Below are positions 31,511 to 43,522 of a DNA stretch of 64,000 bases, piece after piece (the stretch's first letter is position 1; the number at the start of each line of letters is the position of its first letter). The stretch lies in the NCBI GenBank assembly GCA_930367215.1, contig OV884059.1, positions 229,275,803 to 229,339,802 of the forward strand. Reading direction: 5' to 3'. The DNA is from Pollenia angustigena (Eukaryota; Arthropoda; Insecta; Diptera; Polleniidae). The notes beneath the pieces were generated by a model, which worked only from the letters and a program-made list of their open reading frames with translations, was not told the DNA's origin and searched no databases. A program made the translations under genes and the position numbers.

Positions 31511-32919
31511 GTTTTACACTCAACACTAACGTGTATTTAGCGTGTTAAATATTGAATGCAAAGTTTGTACTAAAAGCGGTATTCACCATGCAATTTTCAA
31601 CATGAAATTTTCTTACAATTCCAATAAGCGTTAACAGCACTGATTTTCAATAATTAATGTCAGCTGTTGTTAAAAATTTTGCGACAAAAAAAATATAATA
31701 AAAGTAAAACCAACGAAAAACAAAAAGTTTTTATATCCATCACAGTATAAGTAAAAATCACAATATAACGCAAATTGTCCGCAAACACAAGAAGAAAAGA
31801 ACTTGCTTGCATAAAAAAGTACTTTACGCAGATGCAAAAAGGGTATTATCTCACACTCAGTTATAACTGCCGGTATGAAATGGAACAAATTTGCCATTTA
31901 TTGTTGCAACATGTCTAGAAAGGAAAACGACAACTTCTCACATTTTTGCATATATTTTTAGAATGGAAGAAAAACCCGCACGAATGGTAGCATATATGGA
32001 ACATTATTGTCAGAAAAGAAAACACCATAAGTGATCCAATTTATGGGTAAATTAAAAAATTAGTAAAAATCTAAATATTTCTCTAAAACAATATCGTAAA
32101 ATAATCAGCTTTTAATAACTTTTAAATGTTCGGTCACGGTGGACCTTTTGACGGAAATGCCCATATGTATAAGAATTTTTAAAAAGTACCAAATTTTACT
32201 TAAGAGCTAATTAAGCAGAGGAAAACACAATTAAAGTTTTACCAAAAAAGTACTAAAGTTATATATTTGCCTTTTTCGTCCCCAAAATGTACAAATTTTA
32301 AAGACTACCAAGCACATATCAATTTAATTTTCGATTAAATTCTGATACTTTTTGAACTTAACGTCTACCTCTGTTATATCACGGGATTTAAGGTAACCGA
32401 TTTTACCCGTTTTTAACCATTTCTAACCCCTTACGAATTGAATTTCCAAAAATCCATACTTGGCAGGGGAGTCTACATACAAAATTTCAAGTCTCTGGCC
32501 TTAGTTCACACTGATTTTATATAAATAAACGAAGTAACTTGAAATGGTCTGGTTAGTAGGGTGGCACATGGCGGCAGCTGCAATTTAAAAGACATACTTT
32601 TGATACTTAAGAGTAGTAGATGTTATAAGCACTTAATCTCCCCCAGCCCAAACGCAATAAGCTGCAATTTTACTTAAAAAGCACATGGAAAAATGTCTAA
32701 AATAAGTAACAATTTTGGTCGAGATTGAAAAAGTCATGCAAGGAGGCGTTGCCAACAAAGTGGGAGATAATGAATATATTGTATAGGAGTTCTTTCTTTT
32801 TTTTTTGTATATAGTCGGCGACGAAAGAAAAAAAGACATGGTTTCTCACCTCCTCTTATGTGAATTCGCCCCCATTTGCAACGATTTGATTCAAGCTGTT
32901 CTCAGTATGTCTTCTGCTA
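31511..32919. other. No feature recognised
   Basis: About 1.4 kb without a supportable gene, TIR pair or tandem repeat. Open frames at 31670-31897 and 32633-32839 are low-complexity. Confidence 0.45.
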
Positions 32920-34049
32920 CACGTAGAAAAAAATATAGTTGAGCGCAACCATATTCTAAGAGCAACATACTATGGTTTGATTTTAAAAATGTTAATGTTA
33001 GCAGGTAACCATTTGCTTTTTAAATATGACCATATTATGGTTAAAATCAACAAAAAAAATTTCCGAAATTAATTATATGGTCAAAAGTAACCATACTATT
33101 GTCAATATTAACCATTATAATGGTCAAAAGTAACCATATTATGTTGACAATTAACCATAATATGGTCAAAATTACCCATAATATGGTCAAAATTAACTAA
33201 AATGTGGTCAAAATTTACCATAATTTTGACAAAAGTAACCATATTATTGTTCATTCTGACCATAATGTCAACCATATTATGGTTATTAATTTCATAAATT
33301 TTTTCAATTTGTTTGTTTATTGTCAAATTACAATTTTATTTTTCTATTCCTGATAGGTGCTTTGTTCCACTTTTTTAACAAATCCCCTTTGATTCATTTT
33401 CCAGCCTGCGACGACATTCATTACCATTTTTTCTGTTCCACTAGTGTATTCTACGTAAATTTATGTATTTTAATCAATAATTAAAATAAAATAAATGAGA
33501 ATTTTAAGCAAACGAAGCAACTATTGTAAAATGCAAGCGACCTGAATGTTGTTGCTTTTTAAACATATTATTTTAAATTTAAAATTAAACATACAATGTT
33601 TTAAAATGTTATAATTTCGAACATATTATTGTTATTTCAAGTTGTTTTTGTTTGACCTTTTCATAAACGTATAAATAAAAATACTTATATCAAGCTCGAG
33701 GCTTATTGTTATTAAATATTAACCATAACATGTTTGGAGGCAACCATACTCTGGTTATAGCTTTATGATAGATGAATTTAACCATAATATAATTGCCGTG
33801 ACAATAATATGGTTAAGGTAAGGTAAGTGTATAGCTGTAGCTTTATTTTATTCAAACAATTTATTGTAAAATTCAACCATATTTGAAGTTTCAAGGGAGT
33901 TAAACACTTTATTGTTAAATAGAAACAAAATATTATCCATCTTGAAAAAACATTTTGTTAAATACAACAAAAGTTTGTTTGTTGCCATTGCAGGGAACAT
34001 AATATATTTATTTTTTTTAACCATACTTCAACCATGTTTTCTTAGCGTG
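32920..34049. mobile_element. TA-flanked element, CACGCAGAG family, copy 2
   Basis: Left CACGTAGAAAAAAATATAGT and right ...CAACCATGTTTTCTTAGCGTG are inverted, with TA at 32918-32919 and 34050-34051. 1130 bp, no transposase. The interior carries a dense array of TAACCATAATATGGTCAAA-type motifs. Related to 11885-12775 and 47027-47854. Confidence 0.8.
33040..33290. repeat. Array of palindromic ACCATAATATGGT motifs
   Basis: About ten variants of AACCATATTATGGTCAAAA follow one another at irregular 18-25-bp spacing, each centred on a near-palindrome. This explains the repetitive minus ORF 33108-33326. Confidence 0.8.
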
Positions 34050-34750
34050 TACTTACTGTTGTCTTGTGCCCGTCGTCAAAGATGTCTTTAGTTCGTGGCC
34101 AACTGGAAAGGCAAACGACAGTAATCATTTGTAAATTTTTAAGAGAGAAACATTTTACCGATTTTGTATATATTTTTTTCTACAGATATGTAGTAAGTAA
34201 AAACCAGATACAGAGACAAATTGCTTTAAATATTAAATGAATTGCCAACAAGTTTTAATTTTAAAAAGAAAAACGTAAATTCTTACGTAAATTTCTTGGA
34301 AACCTTTTTTTATATTCCTTGTTTTTAACTTTAATTTTTTTTTTACATTTTTATTATCATAAACGATTGGAGAAGAGTTTCAAGTGAACACTGGATAAGC
34401 TTTTTTAATCCAACTTTTCCTTTTGAATAGTTCCTGAGCTGAAAATTCAAATTAATATTCAATATGAACTGTCTTTATTTAATCGTTTATTCATCAATTC
34501 TTAATGCAATCCGCTTTTGAAAACTTTGTTGCTCAATGAAATAGTTGGTTTAAAAATTGTTTTTGATATGCCTCTATGTAATATTAAATTAAAAATTGTT
34601 ACAAGATTTTGTTGGTCGTGCTTAATTCTCAATATTTTTCTTGATAAAAACACTGAAATTTATAAAACCAAAAGTTTTTGTCTATATTTGTAAAAATTTA
34701 TACTGAAGTTTTTGTTGTAACAGTTCAATTTAAATAAATATAAATAGATA
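34050..34750. other. Spacer with a TTCCCAG-family scrap
   Basis: 34606-34664 (TCGTGCTTAATTCTCAAT...TTGATAAAAACACTGAAATT) is one arm of the TTCCCAG family. The rest shows nothing recognisable. Confidence 0.5.
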
Positions 34751-35344
34751 TTGGGTGATTTTTTAGCTATTATCTTTTTGGCAACACTGGTTTAAACAGC
34801 TGACTCACGTTTCGTGTTTTGTTTCACTGTCAAACATCTTCAGTTTGGTCTATAATTTAAGCGCTACAGTGAGATGATATCCAACTTTTTTTTTTGCCCA
34901 AAATGCAAGAGCTTGACTTGCATGACAGCACGCTTCACAATGGACTTATTGAGAGGCGAGTTCGGTGAACATTTTATTTTACGTTCGGGACCGGTCAATT
35001 GGCCGCCTAGATCGTGCGATTTAATGCCCTTATATTTTTTTTTTGTGGGGCTATGTTAAACCTCATGTCTATACACACATGTCCGCTTCAATTGACGCAT
35101 TAGAAGACAACATTGAAGCATTTATTCACGAGATACCGGCCGAAATGTTGGAAAGAGTATGCCAAAATTGGACTAAGCGGATGGAACATTTGAGGCGCAG
35201 TCACGGTCATCATTTGCATGAAATAATGTTCAAACATTAAATTATATGGACCGTACTATCGATTCAAATAAAGATTTCATGCATTTTTCTGAATTGTATG
35301 TGTTTTTTTTTAAACTTTCCTATAGCTATTAAAAAATCACCCAT
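34751..35344 (+). mobile_element. Tc1/mariner-type transposon, 5'-deleted
   Basis: Left TTGGGTGATTTTTTAGCTAT and right ...ATAGCTATTAAAAAATCACC are inverted and flanked by TA (34749-34750, 35345-35346). 594 bp, holding only the 3' third of a transposase gene and an AATAAA at 35266. Confidence 0.88.
34874..35240 (+). pseudogene. Tc1/mariner (IS630-Tc1) transposase, C-terminal remnant, frameshifted
   Basis: Frame 1 (34874-35059) reads TARFTMDLLRGEFGEHF, then SGPVNWPPRSCDLMPL, the region around the third catalytic acid, where SCDL-x-PLD-x-F-LWG is usual. A T-run at 35035-35043 throws the frame. Frame 2 (35043-35240) continues WGYVKPHVYTHMSASIDALE, then FIHEIPAEMLERVCQNW and HLHEIMFKH to a TAA. 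The normal product would be about 340 residues. The N-terminal helix-turn-helix and the first catalytic Asp are deleted, and the region of the second Asp reads KSLTCMTA where DGATCHTA is usual, so it is inactive. The family is recognised from the characteristic PVNWPPRSCDL block. Confidence 0.85.
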
Positions 35345-35346
35345 TA

Positions 35347-35704
35347 TATACCCTGCAGGAAATGTCACTAGTGAATATGTGACTAGTGATTCACTATTGA
35401 CACAGTCACCAGTACTAGTGACTTATTATACCCCATGCAGTGTTATTTACAATAGACATTTAACATGTGCGTGTCATTGGGAATTTACTACTGACGTTGG
35501 TACTACTGACTAGGTACTGCCTAGGTAGTTCCTTTGGGAACATATGTACCTTTTGGAACCAGAGAATCGCTAGAACATTTTACTAAAAGTAGTCTACACT
35601 TTCTGTAAGAATACGAAATCATAACAATCTTTTATTTCATTTCTTCAACTTCTGCGTTGACAATATCACCAATATAGCCGACAAAACTGGTAACTTGGAC
35701 CCAC
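35347..35704. repeat. Short region with CACTAGTGA-type palindromes
   Basis: 35361-35425 holds several overlapping GTCACTAGTGA/TCACTAGTCAC motifs. Too short to bound as an element; the rest is unremarkable. Confidence 0.4.
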
Positions 35705-35820
35705 TTGCACCCAGGTTTCCGTAACGGTAGTTATGAAAATTCATACATACATACAAATATACAGGTTTCCGTAATGGTAGTTATGAAAATACATACATAC
35801 ATACATACAAGTATACATGT
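35705..35820 (+). repeat. 57-bp tandem duplication with (CATA)n
   Basis: CAGGTTTCCGTAACGGTAGT...ATGAAAAT plus (CATA)n occurs twice in direct order, with different microsatellite lengths. Confidence 0.8.
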
Positions 35821-35895
35821 AAAAACGTTGCATTTCTTGCAGGAAAAAACACCTACGACATTGAAAGTAGCTCTGAAAGAAGTTTGGCTAAAAAA

Positions 35896-36425
35896 TTGTG
35901 CCAGGTTTCGCTGAATTACGCCTTTTTATACATGGCCACAAAACTACTTCTTTTGTCATTATCTGTGACCTAGAATTGCGCCCTCCATAAACTTTAGCAT
36001 AGATAACAGTGCTTTCTTAGTGCTATAATTTAAGGATTAAGAGAACGTAAAAATATTTGTTGTTTAAAATGTTATTGCATTTTTGATACGTACGACTGTC
36101 ACGTTCAACACTTTGGATTTACCCATATATAAATATTTTTGGCACTTTTTCTATACAGCTACTTATGCATTGCATACAAAAATAAAATTAATAATGAAAA
36201 TAAAAGAACACTTTTATGGGACGCCATGTAAGACACATATTTTTTTTATATACTGATGCAGTTGTAGATACAGGAGAAGAAAAATTGGATACTCATTCAA
36301 ACCCCCGCCGCCAAATCCAAAAAAATTTTACCCATTTCTATGGAGTGAATAAAAGAAATTTTGGAAAAAAGGATGTTTCAGTTCTATTCACTAATATATA
36401 ATTTAATTCTTTATTCCAGCCCGCG
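35896..36425. repeat. 0.5-kb inverted duplication, right copy
   Basis: Inverse counterpart of 28997-29517, about 6.4 kb away. Its frame at 36216-36401 is not preserved in the partner copy. Confidence 0.75.
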
Positions 36426-36897
36426 AAAACGTGTTTGTGTTAATATTAATGAATTTTTGAAAACTATGCGAAAATGAAAACGCCAATATTTCCCAGAACT
36501 ACTTTCAAAACTACCAAAGATTTTAAACTCCAGAACATTGGCCGTATATTTTGAAATAAATTGTTATATGATTTTCTAAATAAACTACATAAAAAAATGT
36601 ATTAAACGTGTTTTGAAGATATTTTGAAAACTTTTCAAATCTTGGCGCAGATTTTACAAATTTTTTTGAAGAAAAATTATTTTTTTTTTTTTGCTGAATT
36701 TACCTCTTAAAGTTCTGGCAACACTGAATACACCCTGGGCTTTTTTTAGCAAAAAAATAAAGGAAAAGTTATATATCGAAGTTTGAAAAATCTAAATTAA
36801 AATTGGTCATTTCCGCTTTTGCTGATGATAAAAAAAAATGTTTACTTTTTTTTTAAGATAAAACGATTTCCTATAACAATTAATTATGTATCTTTGG
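36426..36897. other. No feature recognised
   Basis: AT-rich spacer. Confidence 0.4.
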
Positions 36898-37623
36898 TAT
36901 ACCCACAACACAAAAGTGGAGAGGGTATTATGCATTTGTGCTGATGTGTGTAACGCCTTAAAATATTGGTCCTAGACCCACCTTAAAGTATACCGATCGA
37001 CTCAGAATCACTTTCTGAGTCGAACTAACGATGTCCGTCCGGCTGGCTGGCTGGCTGTCCATGTAACCTTGTGCGTAAAGTACAGGTCGCAATTTTAAAG
37101 ATTATTTGATAAAATTTGGGACGTAGGTTCTTATTGGCACAGGGACCAAGCCTATTGAAAATGGGCCAAATCGTAGAACCACGAGGGAAGATGGGGGGAA
37201 ATTTCTTCCTCTCAGAAACTATCAAACCGATTTTAATGAAATTTAAAACATAAATAAAACCATATCTATATGGACACAAAAGGTATGCATTTTTTAAAAA
37301 ATAGGACTACGAGGGCAGATATGGCCAATTTCTGCCTCTCAAACCGATTTTAATGAAATTCAAAACATAGATAGATCCATATCTATATTGACACATAAGC
37401 TATACAATTTTTCAAAAATAGGACCACAAGGGGAGTTAGGGGGCTATTTCTGGGAGTTAGGGGGCAATTTCTGCCTCTCACAAACTTTTAAACCGATTTT
37501 AATGACTTTTATAAACATAGATAAATCCATATTTATATGGACATATAAGCATGATGTGTTTTTTATACTGTGGTGTAGGGTATTATATGATCGGGCTTGA
37601 CCGACTATACTTTCGTACTTGTT
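36898..37623 (+). mobile_element. mini-me/DINE-like repeat, long copy
   Basis: Starts TATACCCACAACACAAAAGT...GGTATTATGCATTTGTGC. It has GATGTCCGTCCGGCTGGCTG in the microsatellite position and repeated AAACCGATTTTAATGAAATT blocks. It ends with a stem-loop (CGGGCTTGACCG) and TACTTGTT. It supplies the reference for the minus copy at 21300-21900. Confidence 0.75.
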
Positions 37624-38512
37624 TTTTTTTTTTTTTTCTTTTTATTGGGTTTTAGTTTGAAACAACAATTTAAAAAACTATTTTTCGACATACTTATAAG
37701 CATCATAAAAAATATTTTGCACACACATTCATATCAACGAGAAGTATAAGTTGTTCACTAATAATAGCACTAATTACATACATACTTACATAGGGAGTTA
37801 ATTAACCTTCAAGCACGCTTTGATGATTAACATGGTTATAAAGGATACTATTATTAAACTTGTTACTGTCAAGTTGTCTTTAACATATTTAACATCATTA
37901 GTAATTTAAAACACGTGTGCACAATTTTACTTGGACAATAAGTTTCTTTTCCAAGAATTTGGATTTCCTGTATAGCCAGCATAGGCGGTAGTAAAATAAT
38001 ATAATTATTCCAACAAACCACTAGTCGTATTAAGCTGTAATTATAATTAAACGCACTCTCAATAAATACATGCAAATGACCCAGAAAACAATTCAGAAAC
38101 GGTACGAATTATTTGAAAAAAAATCATGACTTTACACCAAAAAAAAAAAAAACACATGTGTTAAATGTAACTACTCCGCTTACACATTTACAAAATGCCA
38201 GTCTTCCAACCCACACACACATGCTACCGTTATAACCCACATTTTTTATGTAAAAGCTTTTTGTAAAATACCTGGCTTCATTTACTTTTTCGAATTCTAT
38301 TTATATGTACATATATATTTATGTTCTTATATATTTTTTTGTCTAACTACAAGAACTTTACATTTATAAAATATTTTCTGTGTGTTTTTTTTTTCATAAT
38401 ATCGTCGGTCTTATGCAGAAAGGCCGTAGCTTACATAATTGCAACTTAACAAGAGAAGGTTTGTATCAGAATATAAAATTGCTGGTTCAATTGCTTAATA
38501 ATAGCTTCTTTA
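37624..38512. other. No feature recognised; homopolymer T at 37624-37637
   Basis: Nothing beyond A/T runs. Minus ORF 37869-38075 lacks family features. Confidence 0.4.
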
Positions 38513-39349
38513 CACTATCACACAAGTCTAACGTATTTTGAAGAAAATGCAACACTGTTTCAATCGATAACACTGGTCTGCAAATTTGGGCAGAAAATTA
38601 ACTGCAGAAACGAAGCATGTTTTTTAAATAATCTGAATGCGCTGAATTCGAATCTGGCATCATAATTGGGCTATCACGTCTTGTTCGCATGCTGGCAATA
38701 CTGTAAAACAGTCAATACTTACACTACAATTTCACAATTATTTATTTGACAGAAGCCCACATTCATTCTAAATCTTCTTAAAAGTTGCGTTTTAGCATTT
38801 CAGGAAATCTTGTGTTACTGATTCAAGTTATTTTTGCTTTGTGTGTGGTGAATATTCGGTTGGGAAAAAGTATATGCATATTTACATTATTTTGGTTTTG
38901 CAGTCAGAAACTTGGACAAATCGTTGACATCGACTATGTTTTGCATTTTCTTCGTTCGCGTTAAGATTTGCTGGTGGAGGGGGGGGGGGCGAATAAGGGG
39001 AGCGTGCTCATCAAGATTTAATGAAAATTTAAATAAATTATCAAGGATTTTGGGACAAGTGCATGCTGGGAGACTATTGCTGGACTCTAATACGTAAAAC
39101 CGAACCAACAAAATACAAACGCTCTTCAAATAACGCCGTTCACTTTTGAAAATCCATTGATTTTTAAATAAACTAGTGATTTTTTATGTAGAAAACTAAT
39201 AAAAGCATTTGCTGTGTCTCGAAAACCTGATGTGATCAAGAAAAACCAATTACAGATTCGAATTCAGCTCCAGTCCAAAACCTTGTTGGCTAGTGTAATA
39301 AGACCAGCGATGCATTTTCGTCAAAATATCTAAGACTTGTGTGATAGTA
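38513..39349. mobile_element. TA-flanked TIR element, 837 bp
   Basis: Left CACTATCACACAAGTCTAAC...TATTTTGA is inverted at the right (...TCAAAATATCTAAGACTTGT GTGATAGTA). TA at 38511-38512 and 39350-39351. GCTGAATTCGAATCTG occurs in both arms. A G10 tract lies near 38980. No transposase recognised, though the minus frame 38887-39129 is open. Confidence 0.75.
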
Positions 39350-40094
39350 TAAAATACCCTTAAGCTACATATAGGGTGTTCCAATATGTAGCTTAACATA
39401 GCAAAAACCTCTAGCTCAAAGTATATTCATATTTATGTATTGTATATCTGCTATTCAGTAAATAAGAATATGATGGTGGTATGACGCAAGTTTCAACCAA
39501 ATCGATATAGCGGTTTGCTGGCAATTATAATAATAAAATTGGACATTGCTGTGTTTGATCTAATCAAATGGAAATTGCTGTTTTTTTAGCATGGGCAAGT
39601 ACTTAAAAAAATCAGTAGTTATAAAATTCTTAAACTTAAGAAAGGCTTGGTTTTTTCTTGATTGATTTGGAGGAACTTTATAACAACTTAGCTCCATAAT
39701 TACGACTAAAGACAAAGTTATAAAATTAACAATAAAACAAACTGCTTCATATAAAAAAAAAAAAAATTGTTATATTATTAATTTCTTTTTAGTTTTGTTT
39801 TGCAAAAAGGAAAAAAAATAAAAAAAATAGCCTGCATTTTCGAAAATAGTTGAGAGAAAAAGAGCTTAACAAACTGTGATCATTGCAAAAACGACAATGT
39901 CCAATAGACATTGCCGTTTTTGCATCAATTCTTAATTTTTGAACATACTTTTTTATGGGATAAAAGTGTTTCTGGTAATGTAATATTCACTAATTGGAAG
40001 CATTCATTAAATACAACTAAATGGCATTTTTAGTTACGTTTGTGAAAAAAGTGGACTTTGCAGTCTTTGATTCTATTCCCCTCATATATTCAAA
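39350..40094. other. No feature recognised
   Basis: AT-rich spacer. Confidence 0.4.
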
Positions 40095-40590
40095 TTAAAA
40101 ATATTAATTTTAAAAGGTTTTGTTATTCGTGCTTAATTCCCAGTTTTTATTCTTGATAAAAACACTTGAACTTTTTGACAATAAACAGGCAAGTGCACGG
40201 CCTAAAAAAACACTTAATTGACAACATGCTTTTGTAAGTCGTTGTTGTTTTCATTTTGTTTTTCTTAACCTACTTACAACTACAATTAATGTTGAGAGAA
40301 TTTCATCTAATTGTAGTGGGGAATGTAAGATGAGATAGTGATATTGTTACAAGTAAAACTGTTGCTTATAAGTCTTATACGTTTAATAGTTTTATTAGGT
40401 TTAATATCTTTAGTTTTTCTAAAATCTTTATGGATGAACCAGTGAAATGCGCATAGGAATAGCTTATCCCATCAACAATAAATTTCAAGTGTTTTTATCA
40501 AGAATAAAAACTGGGAATTAATCACGAATAACAAAATCTTTTTAAATTAAAATTTTGTATTCCCAAAAATTGAAATTACTTTTTGATAAC
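40095..40590. repeat. TTCCCAG-family inverted-repeat element, copy 3
   Basis: Arms with GTGCTTAATTCCCAGTTTTT at both ends and the TTGTAACAATATCA loop core in the orientation opposite to copy 2. It also contains the CCTAAAAAAACACTTAATTG block inside the arms, so it is a rearranged copy. Confidence 0.75.
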
Positions 40591-41074
40591 AAATTAAAAA
40601 TATTTAATTTAGTTTACACAATCTCTTGCAATTGTAATGATAGCATTGTGGTTTTTCTTTATCTAAAGGGCATTATTTATTCATGTAGAGTCTCGAAATA
40701 TTGAAGTTAAAAAATAAAAAACGTATTAAAAAAAAAAATCTAAAACTCAAGAAGAGTCAAGAAAAATCAAAAATTAGAAAACTTTTAATAATATTATTAA
40801 TTTTAAAGATCAATATATTCTGGATTTATTCCTAAATTTGTTCGAAACAATTTATATGTTATGTGAGAACTGGTAACCCTGCGACAAAAATCCCTTTGAC
40901 AATTCTCCAAAAATTATTTTATCATATTTCGTTATAGATCAAGAATATTGTGTTTCAATCTATTAAATATTGATTAAAAAAATAATTGCGGTTATTATAA
41001 TCCGTGTGTGGAGGCTGTTTGAAATCTTTAAGTGTAAAAAATTCTTGTTGAAAAATTTGAAGCAAATTGTAAAC
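40591..41074. other. No feature recognised
   Basis: AT-rich. The plus ORF 40970-41164 partly overlaps the THAP remnant in another context. Confidence 0.4.
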
Positions 41075-41506
41075 ATGAAGTGCGCAGTGGGCAAATGCAT
41101 GCGAAACGATAGAAAGAAATCAAGTGAGAAATTGTGTTCAAAACTAATTTTGTGCGTGTTTTAAATATATCTTATTTAAGATGTGTCCTTTTACACTTTT
41201 CCAAAAAAACAATGAGCAACAAAGAAAGCTTTGGATAACATTTTGCAAACGGAAGGACACCATAAAGGTACTTAGGGAGAGAATTTGCTCATTACATTTT
41301 AAGCTGGACGATTTTAAAAGAAGAATTTATAATTTGAAATGGCTAAGTTAGAAGTATATTGGTTTGCGCAGTTCTTTATTTAATAATTGTGTACAGGATG
41401 TAGTAATAGAGCAACTTTAAAATTGAAACCGGGAGCAGTTCCGGCTATAGAGGCCAGCGAAGAAGTGAAAAAACTTATTTTAGATGTAGGATGTATTTTA
41501 GATTAA
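41075..41506 (+). pseudogene. THAP-domain protein remnant
   Basis: ATG at 41075 begins MKCAVGKCMRNDRKK, giving the first C-x4-C pair of a THAP zinc finger. A plausible GT-AG intron (41124-41180, GTGAGA...ATTTAAG) follows. Downstream comes FYTFPKK, then after a shift in an A7 run NNEQQRKLWITFCKRKDTIK and ICSLHFKLDDFK, with the conserved W and the second C-x2-H pair. An in-frame stop comes next. LKLKPGAVPAIE at 41417-41455 matches the AVPxI signature that closes a THAP domain. So all four zinc ligands and the AVP box survive, but a frameshift and a stop break the gene. THAP fingers form the N-terminus of P-element transposases and also occur in host proteins. Which parent applies is undecided. 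Confidence 0.7.
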
Positions 41507-41794
41507 GATCTCTTAATGCGGAACAAACAAAATATAAGTAGCCGAAAAAGAAAATATATTATATTTTAAATTTTATTAATCTTTATTTGAAATTATTCTT
41601 AATTTTATATATTCTTTGAATATTTCACTATTTTTATTCTTGAAAAAAAGCCACGTGTAATATAAAAATATTTTTCTCATAAAATTATTTATGGGAAAAA
41701 TTAAGAAATTGTCCCACTGTCATGTTTAAATGTCATACAGAACATTAAAAAATGTTTGAGTTCGTGTTGTCGTAATCTTTCTTTTATCATTCTT
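41507..41794. other. No feature recognised
   Basis: AT-rich spacer. Confidence 0.4.
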
Positions 41795-41943
41795 GGGGCA
41801 TTCAATTAATCGGGTTTCGATTAATTCGATTAAGCGAATAAAATTTTAAAATGAATTGAATAATTGAAACATTTTAAATCCAGAAATGTTATAAATTTCG
41901 AGATGTTTTTTTTTTATAATTTAAAAAAAATTAGTATATAAGC

Positions 41944-43455
41944 TAGGGTATTCATTTAATCGACCTTTTGCTTTAATCGGTTAATCGCGCGATTAATTAA
42001 CCGAGGTTTTGGTTTAATCGGTTAATAATCGGTTAATTTTGTTTTTGATCGGTTAACCGATTAATAAAGTTTTTTTTATAAATCAAGTAATTTCAGTATA
42101 TAAAAATGCATTAATTGCTTATTTTTTGGAGTTTATAAGTAAAAAAAAACAATTACATAGGTACGAAACATAACAATTCTTGAAATAAAACGAGCAAGCA
42201 AAAAAAAAAAACAATTCATTAATGCACAAAGTGTGGTATCAAGTCATATCATCATAATATCCTAAACAAAATTTAAAATTGTTTAAAGTAAATATTGTTG
42301 TGTTTCAAACAAAATAAAAATTGTAATACTGTGTTCATTGATTCGTCAGAACTGAATAGTAGAAATCTAAATTATAAGCGGTATCTTACAACAGTCATAT
42401 CGTTAGCTTAATATACAAACCTGCTAATTCACTTTGAGCACATTTTACAGGAGAGAAAAAAACTTTTTATTTTTCCTATTTGAAGCTTGATAGAAAATTA
42501 AAATTACAGTCAGTTTTACACCTCTTCAAGACTTAAATAGAAGAAACACTACATGCTGGTCGACGAGGCGTATCTTTCTCTACCACACGGAATCAAAATC
42601 TAAATTTACATAAAAAGTGGATTAAGCCGGTTTGCATATTAAACCAACGATATATATTTCCTGTAATTCTTTTAAGACATAAGACTTAATGACTACCTTG
42701 TGAAACTCCCAAATATTTACATATGGATACAAAAATAAACTGAGATAATTTTATTAGTTATTTCAATAGTTAAAGGACATCTTATAAAATAAGTTTAAAT
42801 GTTTAGGATTAAAGCGATTCTTTTCTTTAGTTTTGACAAAAGTTGACTTGGAAAAAATTATTTCACTTATCGTAGATGAATATCTAATTTCTCAGTCCTT
42901 TTCCAGGATTTCTCTAAACATATAAAATACTCCATTATGCCATTAGAGTTTTTTAAAATTGTTAACACTTCTCATTGTTTCGGTTAATTCTGTTAAAAGA
43001 CTGATATGAGAATATATGAGAAGAAACAAATAACTAAACACAAACATATAAAAAGTACGGGAAACAAAAAAATGTGTTGGCAATCAAATATTTAACCCAT
43101 TTTTCGCCACATTCCTGTTGATCCATGAAGAAGATAAAAAAGCATTGAAAAACATTGTTATTTTAGTCATCGGTCGGCGGAAAATGGGTTAAAATGAAGA
43201 TCACTGAACTGTTTGTATGAAAAAATATTTTCTAAACAAATACATTTGGTATATTAGACGAAACAAATAATTAAAAACACAAAAAAATAGGTTATAGTAC
43301 TACAAAATATTGAAAATTTTGTAACTTCGGTTAATCGACTGAGATTAACCGGTTTAATCGTTAATCGAAAAAAGCCAATTTGAAATTAACCGATCAGTTA
43401 ATCGGGTAGTAATTAATCGGTTAACCGGTTGACAGTTAACCGAATAAATACCCTA
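41944..43455. mobile_element. Inner hAT-type element, TAGGGTATTCATTTAATCG ends
   Basis: Left TAGGGTATTCATTTAATCG and right ...CGAATAAATACCCTA are inverted. Flanking octamers ATATAAGC and TTATAAAC match at 6 of 8. Both ends carry dense CGGTTAATCG/CGATTAACCG motifs. The segment 42540-42640 (ACATGCTGGTCGACGAGGCG...) is a diverged inverse copy of about 31150-31250 of the P-like element. Confidence 0.7.
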
Positions 43456-43522
43456 TTATAAACATTATTTTTTTAATAAAACTTGTTAATGTATCTCAAA
43501 TTATTGCTTCACTTTCGGGCAC

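Noticed and set aside
33108..33326. Repetitive minus ORF (MVxFDHIMVN units)
   Set aside because: Translation of the ACCATAATATGGT motif array; no coding signal.
38590..38697. Minus-strand exon-like frame (FYSIASMRTRRDSPIMMPDS...) after a TTTTACAG acceptor
   Set aside because: It overlaps repeat sequence (GAATTCGAATCTG) found in both arms of the TIR element 38513-39349, and its phase does not join the GPCR exon.
38978..38990. G10 homopolymer as a possible G-quadruplex or promoter signal
   Set aside because: A single run without further G-tracts; no associated gene.
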